Shown here piece after piece: positions 21,998-33,687 of a DNA stretch of 64,000 nucleotides. The translations under genes were made by a program, and so were the position numbers. This stretch comes from Thinopyrum elongatum (lineage: Eukaryota; Streptophyta; Magnoliopsida; Poales; Poaceae), in the NCBI GenBank assembly GCA_011799875.1, contig CM022302.1, forward strand, positions 178,552,942 through 178,616,941. Direction: 5' to 3'. Below the pieces are notes generated by a model. It was not told the DNA's origin. It did no database searches and saw nothing but the letters and a program-made list of their open reading frames with translations. Numbering within the stretch: position 1 is the stretch's first letter; each line of letters begins with the position of its first letter.

Positions 21998-22367
21998 GCT
22001 CGCCCCTGCCCGCTCACTCCTCTGTTTTTTGGCCGGCTGGCATGTGGGAGGTGTGTGCTGCTCTGCTCTCACCTTCTATGCACATGAGGTGTTTGATGAA
22101 ATGCTCGAGCCACACTTAAGCTTTCTCCTCTGCAAGCTCGACCTCCAAGCTCCATTTTCCTCAAGATTTGTCTAGGTTTGGCGGTCCGTCCCATCCCGTC
22201 CCTGTCCTCACCGCCGTTGATCGCCCGCGCCGATCTCGTCGTCGGCACCACCGTTGTGAGCCTCTTGTTCTTATCTTCTTTCTAGAAGAAAAAAAATTCT
22301 TACTTGTATGATTTAGATAGATACTTGTATAATTTTCTTACTTTTATTATTGTTTGTTATTATATAG

Positions 22368-22832
22368 TGCCATGGTTTTGGTATCCGCCCCATCGGCCCT
22401 CGTCCTATCTATGATTCGGATGTGGTATATTATCTTTTATAACTATTTGTTTCATTTAGTGTTTATAACAATTATGCCGACCAACGTGACATAGATGTTT
22501 TTATCTAGGAGGTATGTGAACCGGAAATTCCAACCGACCCTCTTGTCGAGAGGTTAAATTTAGTTGAAAAAGAAAACAATTACTTGAAGTAAAAATTGAA
22601 AAGAATTGAGGATTAGAAGATGGAATTGGAGTTGCATGTTGACGATGTCGTCGATGATCACACGATCAAGATGGATGCAATGCGCTTGAAGATTAGAAAG
22701 ATTAGAAAATATGCCATTGATACTGAGGCTTGGTATCATTATGCCGTTGGATCAATTGTTACCTTAGTTGCGATTATGATCGCATTTGTTGTTGCATTTA
22801 AATGTTTTACATTGTTTCAATGTATGTTTTAA
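22368..22832 (+). pseudogene. Small coiled-coil/transmembrane ORF of CACTA F
   Basis: Two exons fit in phase. Exon 22368-22424 reads GFGIRPIGPRPIYDSDV and ends before GTATAT. Exon 22509-22832 starts after CTAG. The second exon encodes a heptad-like charged helix (LVERLNLVEKENNYLK), an acidic linker, then MDAMRLKIRKIRKYA, and one strongly hydrophobic segment (GSIVTLVAIMIAFVVAFKC), and stops at TAA 22830. Two in-frame stops (TAA 22590, TAG 22614) break it. An open 70-codon tail remains from ATG 22620. A further 5' exon ending near 22255 is likely. Similar ORFs precede TNP2 in other Triticeae CACTA elements as I remember them. No function is known to me. Confidence 0.5.
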
Positions 22833-23030
22833 TTAGATGCTCTAGAGAGCTATATGTTGTTCTATGAGAACTATGTATGAACTTTATGTATTTATTTTTT
22901 CAGTAATAACATTTGATCACTACTGTACTTTGGTTTTAATGTGATGATGAACTTGTATTAATTTGGTCACTTCTCTATTCATGATGTTCTATAATGGTTT
23001 TTGATACACTTAATTATATAATGCACGCAG

Positions 23031-26000
23031 ATGAACCAGCAATGGATGTACGGCGACCAACGCACCTCCGAGTATATTGAGGGCCTACATAAATTTCTCG
23101 AAGTGGCTGAGGCAAACAAGCAGAATGGTTTTATGTATTGTCCATGTACTGTCTGTGAGAATATGAAGGATCACTCTTCCTCGAAAACCCTTCACGTCCA
23201 CTTGCTTGAGAAGGGTTTCATGCCACACTATAATGTTTGGACCAAGCACGAAGAAAGAGGGGTTATGATGGAAGACAACGAAGAAGAAGAGGATGATGAC
23301 AACTATCCCCCTGTATACGGTGATACTGCAATGGGGGAAGCTGAACATCAAGAGGCACCAGACGATGTGCCCGATGATGATCTTCACCGGGTCATTGTTG
23401 ATGCGAAGAGACAATGCCAAAGTGAAAGGGAGAAGTTGAAGTTCGATCGCATGTTAGAGGATCACAAAAAGGGGTTGTACCCAAATTGCGAAGATGACAA
23501 CACAAAGCTCGGTACCACACTGGAATTGCTGCAATGGAAGGCAGACCATGGTGTATCTGACAACAGATTTGGGAAGCTACTGAAAATAATGAAGAATAAG
23601 CTTCCAAAGGATAACGAATTGCCCGACAGTACGTACGAAGCAAAGAAGGTTCTATCCCCTCTAGGATTGGAGGTGCAGAAGATACATGCATGCCCTAATG
23701 ACTGCATCCTCTACCGCGGTGAGTACGAGGATTTGAACGCATGCCCCGTATGCGGTGCATTGCGATATAGGATCAGACGAGATGACCCTGGTGATGTTCA
23801 GGGCGAGCGCCCCGGGAAGAGGGTTCCTGCCAAGGTGATGTGGTATGCTCCTATAATACCATGGTTGAAACATCTGTTCAGAAACAAAGAGCATGCCAAG
23901 TTGATGCGATGGCACAAAGAGGACCGTAAGAAAGACGGGAAGTTGAGAGCACCCACTGATGGGTCGCAGTGGAGAAAAATCGAGAGAAGGTGGGGGGACT
24001 TTGCAGGTGACGCAAGGAACGTATGGTTTGGTTTAAGCGCAGATGGCATTAATCCTTTTGGGGAGCAGAGCAGCAACCATAGCACCTGCCCTGTGACTCT
24101 ATGTATCTATAACCTTCCTCCTTGGTTGTGCATGAAGCGGAAGTTCATTATGATGCCAGTGCTCATCCAAGGCCCTAAGCAACCCGGCAACGACATTGAT
24201 GTGTACCTAAGGCCATTAGTTGAAGAACTTTTATAGCTGTGGAATGGAAAAGGTGTACGTGTGTGGGATGAGCACAATCAGGAGGAATTTGACCTACATG
24301 CGTTGTTGTTTGTAACCATCAATGATTGGCCTGCTCTCAGTAGCCTTTCAAGATAGACAAACAAGGGATACCACGCATGCACGCACTGTTTAGATGACAC
24401 CGAAAGTATATAGTTGGACAAAGGCAGGAAGAATGTGTACCTGGGACATCGTCGATTTCTTGTGACCAACCATCAATGTCGAAAGAAAGGCAAGCATTTC
24501 AAAGGTGAGGCGGATCACCGGAAGAAGCCCGCCCTCCGTACTGGTGATCACATACTTGATATGGTCAACGATTTACAAGTAATCTTTGGAAAGGGTCCTG
24601 GCGGACAATCTGTTCCGAATGGCGCTGAGGGACGCGCACCCATGTGGAAGAAGAAATCTATATTTTGGGACCTACCCGATTGGAAAGACCTAGAGGTCCG
24701 CTCTGCAATCGACGTGATGCACGTGACGAAGAATATTTGCGTGAACCTGCTAGGCTTCTTGGGCGTGTATGGGAAGACAAAAGATACACCGGAGGCACGG
24801 GAGGACCAGCAATGTGTGCACGAAAAAGACGGCATGCATCGAAAGCAGTATCAAGGTCCTACCAGCTACGCTCTTACCAAAGAAGAGAAGGAAATCTTCT
24901 TTGAATGCCTGCTCAGTATCAAGGTCCCGTCTGGCTTCTTGTCCAATATAAAGGGAATAATAAATATGGCAGAGAAAAAGTTCTAGAACCTAAAGTCTCA
25001 TGACTGCCACGTGATTATGACGCAACTGCTTCCGGTTGCATTGAGGGGGCTTCTACCAGAAAATGTTCGATTAGCCATTGTGAAGCTATGTGCATTCCTC
25101 AATGCAATCTCTCAGAAGGTAATCGATCCAGAAATCCTACCAAGGTTAAAGAATGATTTGGTGCAATGTCTTGTCAGTTTCGAGCTGGTGTTCCCACCAT
25201 CCTTCTTCAATATCATGACGCACGTCCTAGTTCATCTAGTCGACGAGATTGCCATTCTGGGTCCTGTATTTCTACACAATATGTTCCCCTTTGAGAGGTT
25301 CATGGGAGTCTTAAAGAAATATGTTCGTAACCGTGCTAGGCCAGAAGGAAGCATCTCCATGGGCCGGCAAACAGAGGAGGTCATTGGGTTTTGTGTTGAC
25401 TTCATTCCTGACCTTAAGCCGATTGGTGTCCCTCAATCGCGGTATGAGGGGAGACTGACTGGAAAAGGCACGCTAGGAGCGGACTCAATAATATGTAGGG
25501 ACGGGCATTCTTGGGCTCAAGCACACTACACAGTTCTACAGAATTCTACCTTGGTGACCCCATATGTCAATGAACACAAGAATATTCTGCGCTCCAAACA
25601 CCCGGAGTAGTGTGATGACTGGATTACATGTGAACACATCAGGACTTTCGGCAGTTGGTTGCGAACACATCTCATGGGTGACACCACTGCTGGAGATGAG
25701 CTGTACTCGTTGGCCAGGACACCATCTTTGACTGTATTGACTTACAAAGGGTACACGGTAAATGGGAATACATTTCACACGATCGCCCAAGATCAAAAGA
25801 GCACCAACCAAAATAGTAGTGTCCGCTTTGATGCAGCAACCAACAGGGGAAAGGACACATATTATGGTTACATAGTGGACATATGGGAACTTGACTATGG
25901 ACATGATTTTAAGGTCCCTTTGTTTCGGTGCAAATGGGTCAATCTGTCAGGAGGCGGGGTACAGGTACACCCACAGTACGGAATGACAACAGTGGATCTG

Positions 26001-26340
26001 AACAATCTTGGGTACACAGACGAACCATTCGTCCTAGCCAATGATGTGGCGCAGGTTTTCTATGTGAAGGACATGTCTACCAAACCGAGAAAACGTAAAG
26101 ATAAGGAAGCGAACACATCATACGATGAGCCAAAGCGCCACATAGTTCTTTCAGGGAAAAGAGACATCGTGGGAGTGGAGGGCAAGATAGACATGTCTGA
26201 AGATTATTAAAAGTTTCATCAAATTCCTCCCTTCAAAGTGAAGGCTGACCCAAGCATCCTGTTAAACGATGAAGATTATCCATGGTTACGGTGCAATAAG
26301 CAAGGGACACACACGAAGAAAAATCAAAGACTTTCTCTCC
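23031..26340 (+). pseudogene. TNP2-type CACTA transposase, six in-frame stops
   Basis: A single reading frame holds from ATG 23031 to about 26340 with no frameshift, interrupted by TAG at 24234, 24354, 24411, 24984 and 25608 and TAA at 26208. The N-terminus WMYGDQRTSEYIEGL with CPCTVCEN is a Transpos_assoc domain. CPNDCILYRGEYEDLNACPVCG, then GLSADGINPFG, mark the Transposase_21 (TNP2) core. LPVALRGLLPENVR to HNMFPFERFMG is DUF4218-like, and WELDYGHDFKVPLFRCKW is DUF4216-like. This is the catalytic protein that would cut the element ends. ATG 23031 directly follows a 3' splice-like GCAG, so an upstream exon may exist. The present copy cannot make a full-length enzyme. Confidence 0.9.
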
Positions 26341-26398
26341 ACAACTATTCTGATGATGGCTTTTATCTAGAATATCACTGCAATTACATGTCAAGAAA

Positions 26399-27285
26399 TG
26401 AAATGCCTTTTGTAACAGATGAGTTTTCATCCGAAACCCTGATACTTAGAAAGAGATTGTCCATTTTGTACACGAAGTGCATCTAGTTTTTGCTGTAACC
26501 CTCTCAACCTTTTAGCACATGCTATGTGGGTGAAATGATGATACCATGCCAACTTTCAACCTTTTCAGAGTTCATTTGTACTGCTTTTCAATTTCAGGGT
26601 CATTTAGCTAAAAAAATCAGTAAATGCATGAAAAATAGCAAATGAAGTCAGAAAGGGTTGAAAATTGATGATGTGGCTTTGAATGGTGCATGTTGAACGC
26701 ACAAAAACTCTGGAGTTGAAATAAGTTAAAAAAAATGAAATGCCTTTGTAACAGATGAGTTTTCATCCGAAACCCTGATACTTCGAAAGAGATTGTCCAT
26801 TTTGTACTCGAAGTGCATCCAGTTTTTGCCGTAACCCTCTCAACTTTTTAGCACATGCTATGTGGGTGAAATTATGATACCATGCCAACTTTCAACCTTT
26901 TCAGAGTTCATTTGTACTACTTTTCAATTTCAGCGTCATTTAGCTAAAAAAATCAGTAAATGCATGAAAAATAGCAAATGAATTCAGAAAGGGTTGAAAA
27001 TTGATGATGTGCCTTTGAATGGTGCATGTTGAACGCACAAAAAGTCTGGAGTTGAAATAAGTTTAAAAAAATGAAATGCCTTTGTAACAGATGAGTTTTC
27101 ATCCAAAACCCTGATACTTCGAAAGAGATTGTCCATTTTGTACACGAAGTGCATCCAGTTTTTGCCGTAACCCACTCAACTTTTTAGGACATGCTATGTG
27201 GGTGAAATGATGATACAATACCAACTTTCAACCTTTTCAGAGTTCATTTGTACTACTTTTCAATTTCAGGGTCATTTAGCTCAAA
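26399..27285 (+). repeat. 336-bp tandem repeat, about 2.6 copies
   Basis: Units begin at AAATGCC at 26401, 26738 and 27074 (spacing 337 and 336). Each contains TTTGTAACAGATGAG, ACCCTGATACTT and GTGCATC(C/T)AGTTTTTGC. The third copy stops near 27285. The first unit carries the 3' end of the transposase frame (stop near 26484). Confidence 0.85.
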
Positions 27286-27770
27286 GAATGAACTAATAGC
27301 AAAAAGAATGAATTAAAATGCTTTTATAAAACTCTAATAGCAAAAATAATGAACTAAAAAGCTTTTATGCAACTCTAATAGAAAAAAGAATGAACTAAAA
27401 AGAATCAATTAAATATAATATTCTTCAATAGCAAAAAGAATCAACTAAAAAGAATCAAAATAATATTAACTAAAATTATCAAAGTATTTATTTGTTAAAA
27501 ACTTTAATAGTAAAAAGAATTTTCATAAAGTATTTTTTGTTACAAACTTTAATAGAAAACTAAAAAGCTTTCATAAAACTCTAATAGCAAAAGGAATCAA
27601 CTAAAAAGAATCAATAAAAAATAAAACTTATGCAACTAAAATTATATAAAATTTATGCAACTAAAATTATATAAAATTTATGCAACTAAAATTATATAAC
27701 TAAAAATAACATATGCAAAAATAACATAAATTTTTTAAAAACATAACAAATGCAAAAAATAAAAAAGGCC
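27286..27770 (+). repeat. AT-rich low-complexity tract of F
   Basis: Interspersed repeats of AGCAAAAAGAAT(G/C)AACTAAAAAG, and ATGCAACTAAAATTATATAA repeated three times at about 27630-27700. No coding capacity. Confidence 0.6.
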
Positions 27771-27949
27771 CACCTACTTGCCACCACGGCCTGCATACGA
27801 CTAGAAACCCTAGAAACGGGCCAGGATGCAGGCCCGCAGTGCAAGCAGGCCCAACAGGGCGTCAAATAGGCATGTACTGCCTGCAGCAGAGAGGAGCTCG
27901 AGAGGGTAGCGGCAGCAGCGCTTATAAACCACTCCGAGCCCCTCTCAAC

Positions 27950-28110
27950 TAGCGAGGTGGGACTAAACCCTTTCGTCCCGGTTCGAGCCACCAACCGGGA
28001 CTAAAGGTCTCTACTTCCCGCCCTTTCGGCTGCTGAAATTGACCTTTAGTCCCGGTTGGTGGCTCCAACCAGGACGAAAGGGGGGCCTTTAGTCCTAGTT
28101 GGTGACTAAA
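27950..28110 (+). repeat. Internal subterminal-like motif array of F
   Basis: CCCGGTTCGAGCCACCAACC, GGGACTAAAGG, CTTTAGTCCCGGTTGGTGG and related motifs form inverted pairs, like the ends of the element. It stands immediately upstream of the TATA box of the second gene. Confidence 0.7.
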
Positions 28111-28118
28111 GGGTTAGG

Positions 28119-28125
28119 TATATAA
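28119..28125 (+). promoter_or_regulatory. TATA box for the second CACTA gene
   Basis: TATATAA right after the internal motif array. It is followed by a CT/GC-rich leader and, about 1.2 kb later, by the first recognised coding exon at 29340. Confidence 0.45.
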
Positions 28126-28324
28126 GCAACACTTAGCAGTTTTCTCCAAATCTCTCCCATTCTCTCCCCCGACGCCCTGCCTCCCAGTGAGCTCCGCCCC
28201 GGCCCCTTCCCCTGCTCTGCCGCCGCCGCCCTGCCCTACGCTGCTGCCGTGCGCCGCCGCCCCTGCCCTGTGCGCTGCCGCCGCCGCCGTCCCTGCCCTG
28301 CTGCTTAGCCGCCGCCCCTGCCCT

Positions 28325-28570
28325 GCATATGTTCATGTTCATATGCAAAGTTAGAATATGTTAGAATATGTTCATATGAAAAGTTAGAATTCATATGTTC
28401 ATATGTTAGAATTTTCATATGTTCATATGTTAGAATTTTCATATGTTCATATGCAAAGTTAGAATATGTTCATATGTTCATATGCAAAGAATATGCAAAG
28501 AAAATGTATGTATGTATATATGTATGGATGGATGGATTGATGTATATAGAAAATGTTCATATGTTTGTAA
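28325..28570 (+). repeat. TTCATATG-type repeat tract
   Basis: Many copies of TTCATATGTTCATATG and GTTAGAAT(A/T), then GTATGTATGTATATATG and GGATGGATGGAT. It lies in the presumed leader/intron of the second gene. Confidence 0.65.
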
Positions 28571-28695
28571 CAAAGTTAGAATTTTTTTGTCCATGTAAAA
28601 CACTTATATGAAGTGTCTCCGTTAGAACTATAGATCAATGGCGATCATCTAACAAAGTTTGTAAATTATAACAGTTTCTGAAATTAATATCAAGT

Positions 28696-29152
28696 GGAAC
28701 CGTCCCCCTCCGGTTCATCTGTCCGAAAATGCAGACTTCGGGAAAACATTCCCGGATGTTATCCCCCTTCACCTATATCGTGTAGTGCCGCGTTAGAACA
28801 CCCCTAACTCTCTCGGGAATTCAACATATCCCAGATAACTTCGACATGAGGGGGGTCCGCAAGTATCGTCGACGACCATGAGAGAGGTGATCCGCAAAGT
28901 ATCATCTCTCAAAAGATAGGATGACTCATCAGACATGAGGGGGGAGGAGTCCTCAACGATCGTGTGAAACTAACTGTCACAAGCAGCTATCATAGCGAAC
29001 CTGGAACCGTCCCCCTCCGGTTCATCTGGCCGAAAATGCAGACTTCGGGAAAACATTCCCGGATGTTATCCCCCTTCACCTATATCGTGTAGTGCCGCGT
29101 TAGAACACCCCTAACTCTCTCGGGAATTCAACATATCCCCGATAACTTAGAC
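28696..29152 (+). repeat. Direct repeat of a ~150-bp structured motif (two copies)
   Basis: Copy 1 is 28696-28845 and copy 2 is 29003-29152, nearly identical. Each has GAACCG...CGGTTC and CGGGAA...TTCCCG inverted repeats, then ATGTTATCCCCCTTCACC, GCGTTAGAACACCCC and CGGGAATTCAACATATCCC. Copy 2, with its upstream CATAGCGAACCTG, is clearly related to 56433-56558 in the LTR of element H. Confidence 0.8.
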
Positions 29153-29339
29153 ATGAGGGAGGAGGATTCCTCGACGATCGTCTGAAACTGACTGTTATAA
29201 AACTTGTGAACTTTGCATGATGTTTGCCACTAATCCATTGCTCATATGCATATGATTCCTTGTTGTGATTAGGCCTATGTTTGCCACTAATCCATCTCTC
29301 ATGGTTGTATATTGCCATGTTGTAATGTTTGCAGAAACT

Positions 29340-32300
29340 ATGGACAGAGACTTAGAAAAAGAAGAGTTGTTGGGGGATATAACCCGCGACGGAGGTGATA
29401 TCACCTTGTCGTTTCTCAACGACACCGATGGTGAGGAAGGAGATCATGACGGCTCCGGTGATCCAACAATGGAGGAGGAAGGAGATCATGATGGCTCTGG
29501 TGATCCAATGGAGGAGGAAGGAGATCATGACAGCTCCGGTGATCCAACGGAGAAGGGAGCCTTAACTGTTGCAAAGTCCGGCGAGGTATATATATTAATT
29601 AAGCCTCTACTGACTAGATGCATTAATTATTTTGTATGTACATATATTGACGCTTCTTTCTTCTTTTAGCCCTTCGGATCGAGCCAAACTTCGGTAAGGA
29701 GACGAGGCCCGAAGAAAAAGTTGGGCCAGGATGAAAGGTTCATGATCGAAGAAATCGCTCGAGATGGCCAACCGATTGCTCCCAAGCGGACCAAGACCAA
29801 ATTTATACATCAGTGCGGAGTTATTGTTAGGGACAACGTCCCGATCAGCATGCAAGAATGGAATAAGAAGAAGGACCCTGAAGTTTCTTATGTCCAAGAT
29901 AGACTGAAAGATGATCTTTGGACCTCGCTGATGACAAATTTCAGCCTACCGCCAGAGGAGGATCCGAATAACCCAGTTATACAGCGAAAGGTCAAGGCGT
30001 TTGCTCTTAAGAAGATGGCAGAACTATTCAAGAACTGGAAGAAAGATTTGAAGAAAAAGTTTGTTGACAAAGATGAGACTCCAGAATTCATCGGTCAATA
30101 TGAGAAGATAAGAGATCACTGGCCCGCATTTGTGGCCTATAAGAAATCGGAGAAGGCTAAGCAAAGGTCACTGACAAACAAGTAAAATGCTGCAAAGAAG
30201 TATCACCATACTACGGGGTCAGGTGGCTACAGAAAAGCCCGGCCTACGTGGGACAAAGCTGAGCAAGACCTGCTTGCTAAAGGGGTCCAACCAGCGACAT
30301 TGCACTGGCCAGATCGGGCAATGACTTGGTTCTTCGGGGTTGGGGGAACTTTGGACCCAGAATCAGGGAAGTGTGTTTGGACGAATGATCAACTTGCAAT
30401 ACCCGTCACGAAGCTTGAGGAAGCAATCAAGGCAGCGTAGGAAGGGACGTTCATTCCCGACAGAGAGAAGGACGAGCTGACAGAGGCCCTCAGGAATCCT
30501 GAACACCCTGGACGAACACGAGGCACATCAGGCTCCGTTCCGTGGGTGCATGGGTTTCCCGACAACGGTGGTTATAGAAGCTGAGAGAGAAAGAAGAAAG
30601 TGGAAGCAAGTGAATTGTAGAAGATCAATGCAAGATTAGCGAAACTAGAGGAACTTGAGAGCCAGCGAGCTACCGGCCAACCATCTCAGCGGCATGAAGA
30701 TCCTTCGTTCGACGCTGCCCCCGAAGCTACCCAACCATCTCAGCGGAGAAGCAGCGTGGCTTCCACGAAGCTCGTTCAGCCTGATATCACGACTCCTCGC
30801 TACCCCGTGGATAGTATCACGGAGAATGAACATTGTGTGCTAATGGCGAAATGCCATAACCTGACAGTGAAGGTGGCGGTCGACTCTGTCTTACCTCCTC
30901 GAGCTGAGGGAACTTTCCATTGTTGTCCGATTCCACATGGCTTTGCTATTTTCGGGGTGGATGAAATAATGGAGGGATTTGAGGGGCTAGAGCTTGAGTA
31001 CCCTACAGGTGAAGGGGAGATGCTTCTGGAAAATGCCTTAAGGAGTACATGTCTATGGAGAAAGGAGCACATCAAGCTTCCAAACTGGATGCCGCCTCAG
31101 CAGACTCAGACGGATCCTCAGCGGACTCCTCCTCACAGTCTAGCTCTGCTATCTCCGCTGCCTGAGTCGTCTCCGGTGCGTCAGCCGTCTCCGCCGCCTC
31201 AGCGGACTCTAACAGAGGAGGCCCCTTAGCAGAATCCTCCTCCGCCTCAGTTGTCTCCGGCGCGTCAGCCATCTCCTCCGCTGCAGCCATCTTCGGTGCG
31301 TCAGCGGGCTCCGCCTCCTCCTTCGCCTCCTCCGGCGCGTCAGCGGACTCCGCCGCCTCAGCAACGGTGGAAGAGAGCCGCCGCCGCTCCGGCGGCTAGC
31401 AGTACAAAAGGCGGGAAGAAATTCAGAGCTGGTCCAAGCCTCAAGGCTCCTCCAAAGTTACCATATGAGAGGACTGACGAGGAAAGCAAGGACATCGTGG
31501 ATGCCGAAGTGCGGGCCCATTTTGAACAGAAACGTCCACCTTTGAAGGAAATAGTAGATCCAGTGAAATCGAAGCGCACTCTGGATGCCCTTAAGCGACC
31601 GCCGCCGCCTCCGCCGCAATCCAACTATGACCGTTGTATTGAAAAGACATATGATGAAGTGTGGCGGTCGGGAAGTACTACCAGTGCTGCAAGACGAAGT
31701 GGGAAAAACTCCCCCAGCTCGGCGAACAGGAGAAGCAATCGTGCCCCCCGCTCAAGGTGTTTAGCGATATCGCTAATCATCCGGGACTAGCGCCCGGTAC
31801 CACTCTTGGTGATTACGTGGGCGATGATGTACAGTTTGAAATTGCTGAGGTAGTAGCTCCCTTTAGATATGAGCACGGGAAGCCTCTCGTCAAACTTGAT
31901 CAGCTCCCGCATCTACCAACGATGATGCAAAGATTGCATGACTGGTACTTGGAAACCTGCAGCAAGGATGGGACCGACAGTATGATGGTGGGAATTAAAG
32001 ATGAGCACGACTTCATTGGAGTCGACCTGATGCCTGTTGAATTTGTGGAATTATTTCAGTTGTTCAATCAAGACGCCCTCGGCAAACAACTCATGAGTTG
32101 CTACTGTCTGTAAGTATTATTTCTGTAATTAAGTCTCTAGCTCAGCTCGTTCATTGCATGTATATATAATTATCCTCACTATATTATGCAGATTGAAGAT
32201 CGTCGAATGCAAAAGAGGACAAATCTATGACATTGGGTTCATTATCCCAAATACCATAAATGAATGGACGGTACAAAACAGAGTTGAAGATACCGAGGAA

Positions 32301-33131
32301 AACTTTCTAAAAGCGTTACTTCGACATCAAAACAAAAGGGAAATACTCTTTCCTTACAACTTCAAGTGAGTCTTACTGTCGTGTGCATATTCAGTTTCGC
32401 TTACTCGAGGTTAAGCACTGTAATTGATGAGTTATGCGTGCGGAGGTTCCACTTTATTCTGCTATCCTTTAAGCTTGACGGAGGAGTAGTAACTGTCTTA
32501 GACTCGAGACGTAAAGATCCTAAGGATTATGCAGATATGAGTGAAATGCTCCAGAAGTAAGTTCAATCATTATCGCACCATATCGGCAACTTTCGTTCAT
32601 TTCCTGATATCAAGTAATCATTTTCTTTGCCGGGCAGGGTTTGGAAAAAGTTCATCGGAATGGTTCTCTTTCTGAAGAATGAGCTGCAATTTACACACCC
32701 CAAAGTAAGTAGTACTAGCTAGTTCTGCGCATCTCTCATTGATTCTAGTTTCATCAATACCATTATCATGCTTGATTATCATTTTGATTGAACTCTATTC
32801 TCGCAAAGTGCTTGTTGCAGCCACCCGGGACTAATTTATGTGGATACTATGTTTGCGAGTTCATACGCCACTCGACCTCTGAGCGGGGCTTCTCTGACCA
32901 ACAATTTGAAGTACGTAAACAATATTCACAATTTTATTTTATTACCATCAATTGTGTTGAGTTTCATTCATATATATGTATTGACCCCCTTCTTTAAATT
33001 AGATGCGGGATAAACTCCTACCACATGATCGCATACGAGAAATTCAAGAGGAATTGGCAGGATTCTTTCTTGACCACGTCATACATGAAAAGGGAGAATA
33101 CCATACGGAAATTCAAATGGATTTTCGGTAG
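29340..33131 (+). pseudogene. CACTA second gene: plant transposase domain plus Ulp1-like protease domain
   Basis: Exons that fit in phase with GT-AG borders: 29340-29585, 29670-32109, 32192-32365, 32446-32556, 32638-32704, 32809-32910, 33003-33131. The first exon encodes an acidic repeat (EEEGDHDGSGDP). The long second exon holds a Transposase_24-like region (FIHQCGVIVRDNVPI to DHWPAFVAYKKSEKAKQ) and a proline-rich linker. It is broken by stops at 30183, 30438, 30582, 30618 and 31227 and a frameshift near 31665. The last five exons encode a C48 (Ulp1-like) fold: FHFILL with the expected His, VLDSR with the Asp and TNLCGYYVCEF with the Cys. The stop is TAG at 33129. In En/Spm the comparable product regulates the ends; a SUMO-protease-like role is inference. 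Confidence 0.75.
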
Positions 33132-33476
33132 ATGATGTCAGGGATCGTAAGAGATGTTATATTGTATATATGTAGTAGCTTCCGATAGATATACGAAAAC
33201 TTGTTGTTCGACCAAGCATGGAGATCGTTTTGTCACTTCTCTCTCTATATGTTCATGGCGATCTTGTGTAATTAATGGTTCCTTCATTTGCTTACTAGCT
33301 AGCGTCGAGTTCTCTCTATATGTAGTAGCTAGCGTCGACCAAGCACGGAGAAAGAGATGTCACTTCTCTCTATATGTTGTAGCTAGCTAACACAATATGA
33401 AACCCCTAATAAACCCTCCAAAACCCCCCTTTAAAAAAAACCCCAGCGCTTGGCAGGTGCTGACGCGTGGCTGCCT
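33132..33476 (+). other. 3' untranslated region of F
   Basis: Non-coding, with imperfect repeats of TCTCTCTATATGT and GTAGTAGCTAGCGTCGACC (33230-33390). A poly-A-like run lies at 33432-33441. Confidence 0.4.
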
Positions 33477-33684
33477 TTTAGTCCCGGTTGGTGTTACCAA
33501 CCGGGACTAAAGGTCCTCCTGCCTGGGCGCCCCACAGCGGCCACGTGGAGCTCCTTTAGGCCCGGTTCGTAAGCCAACTGGGACTAAAAGTGAGGGGCTT
33601 TAGTCCCGATCGTTTTGTCCCGGTTGCAGAACTGGGACTAAAGGCCCTCTGGAACCGGGACAAGTGCCCTGTATTCTACTAGTG
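33477..33684 (+). repeat. 3' subterminal array and terminal inverted repeat of F
   Basis: CTTTTAGTCCCGGTTGG, ACCAACCGGGACTAAAGG and further CCCGGTT motifs precede the end TGTATTCTACTAGTG. It mirrors the 5' end. Confidence 0.85.
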
Positions 33685-33687
33685 ATT

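Larger units (their letters stand above)
21714..33684 (+). mobile_element. CACTA (En/Spm-type) DNA transposon F
   Basis: This 11,971-bp element starts CACTAGTAGAAAACA and ends CTACTAGTG; the reverse complement of the end reads CACTAGTAGAATACA. The three-base duplication ATT is perfect (21711-21713, 33685-33687), and the flanks rejoin to TCACCATTATATCTATG, as seen intact in D at 12610. Subterminal arrays of CCCGGTT and its complement lie at both ends and once internally. The element encodes a TNP2 transposase (broken), a small membrane ORF, and a second gene with a plant transposase domain and a Ulp1-like domain. Confidence 0.92.

Noticed and set aside
28133..28348. Gly/Arg-rich minus-strand ORF
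   Set aside because: CCGCCGCC-rich leader of the second CACTA gene; composition only.
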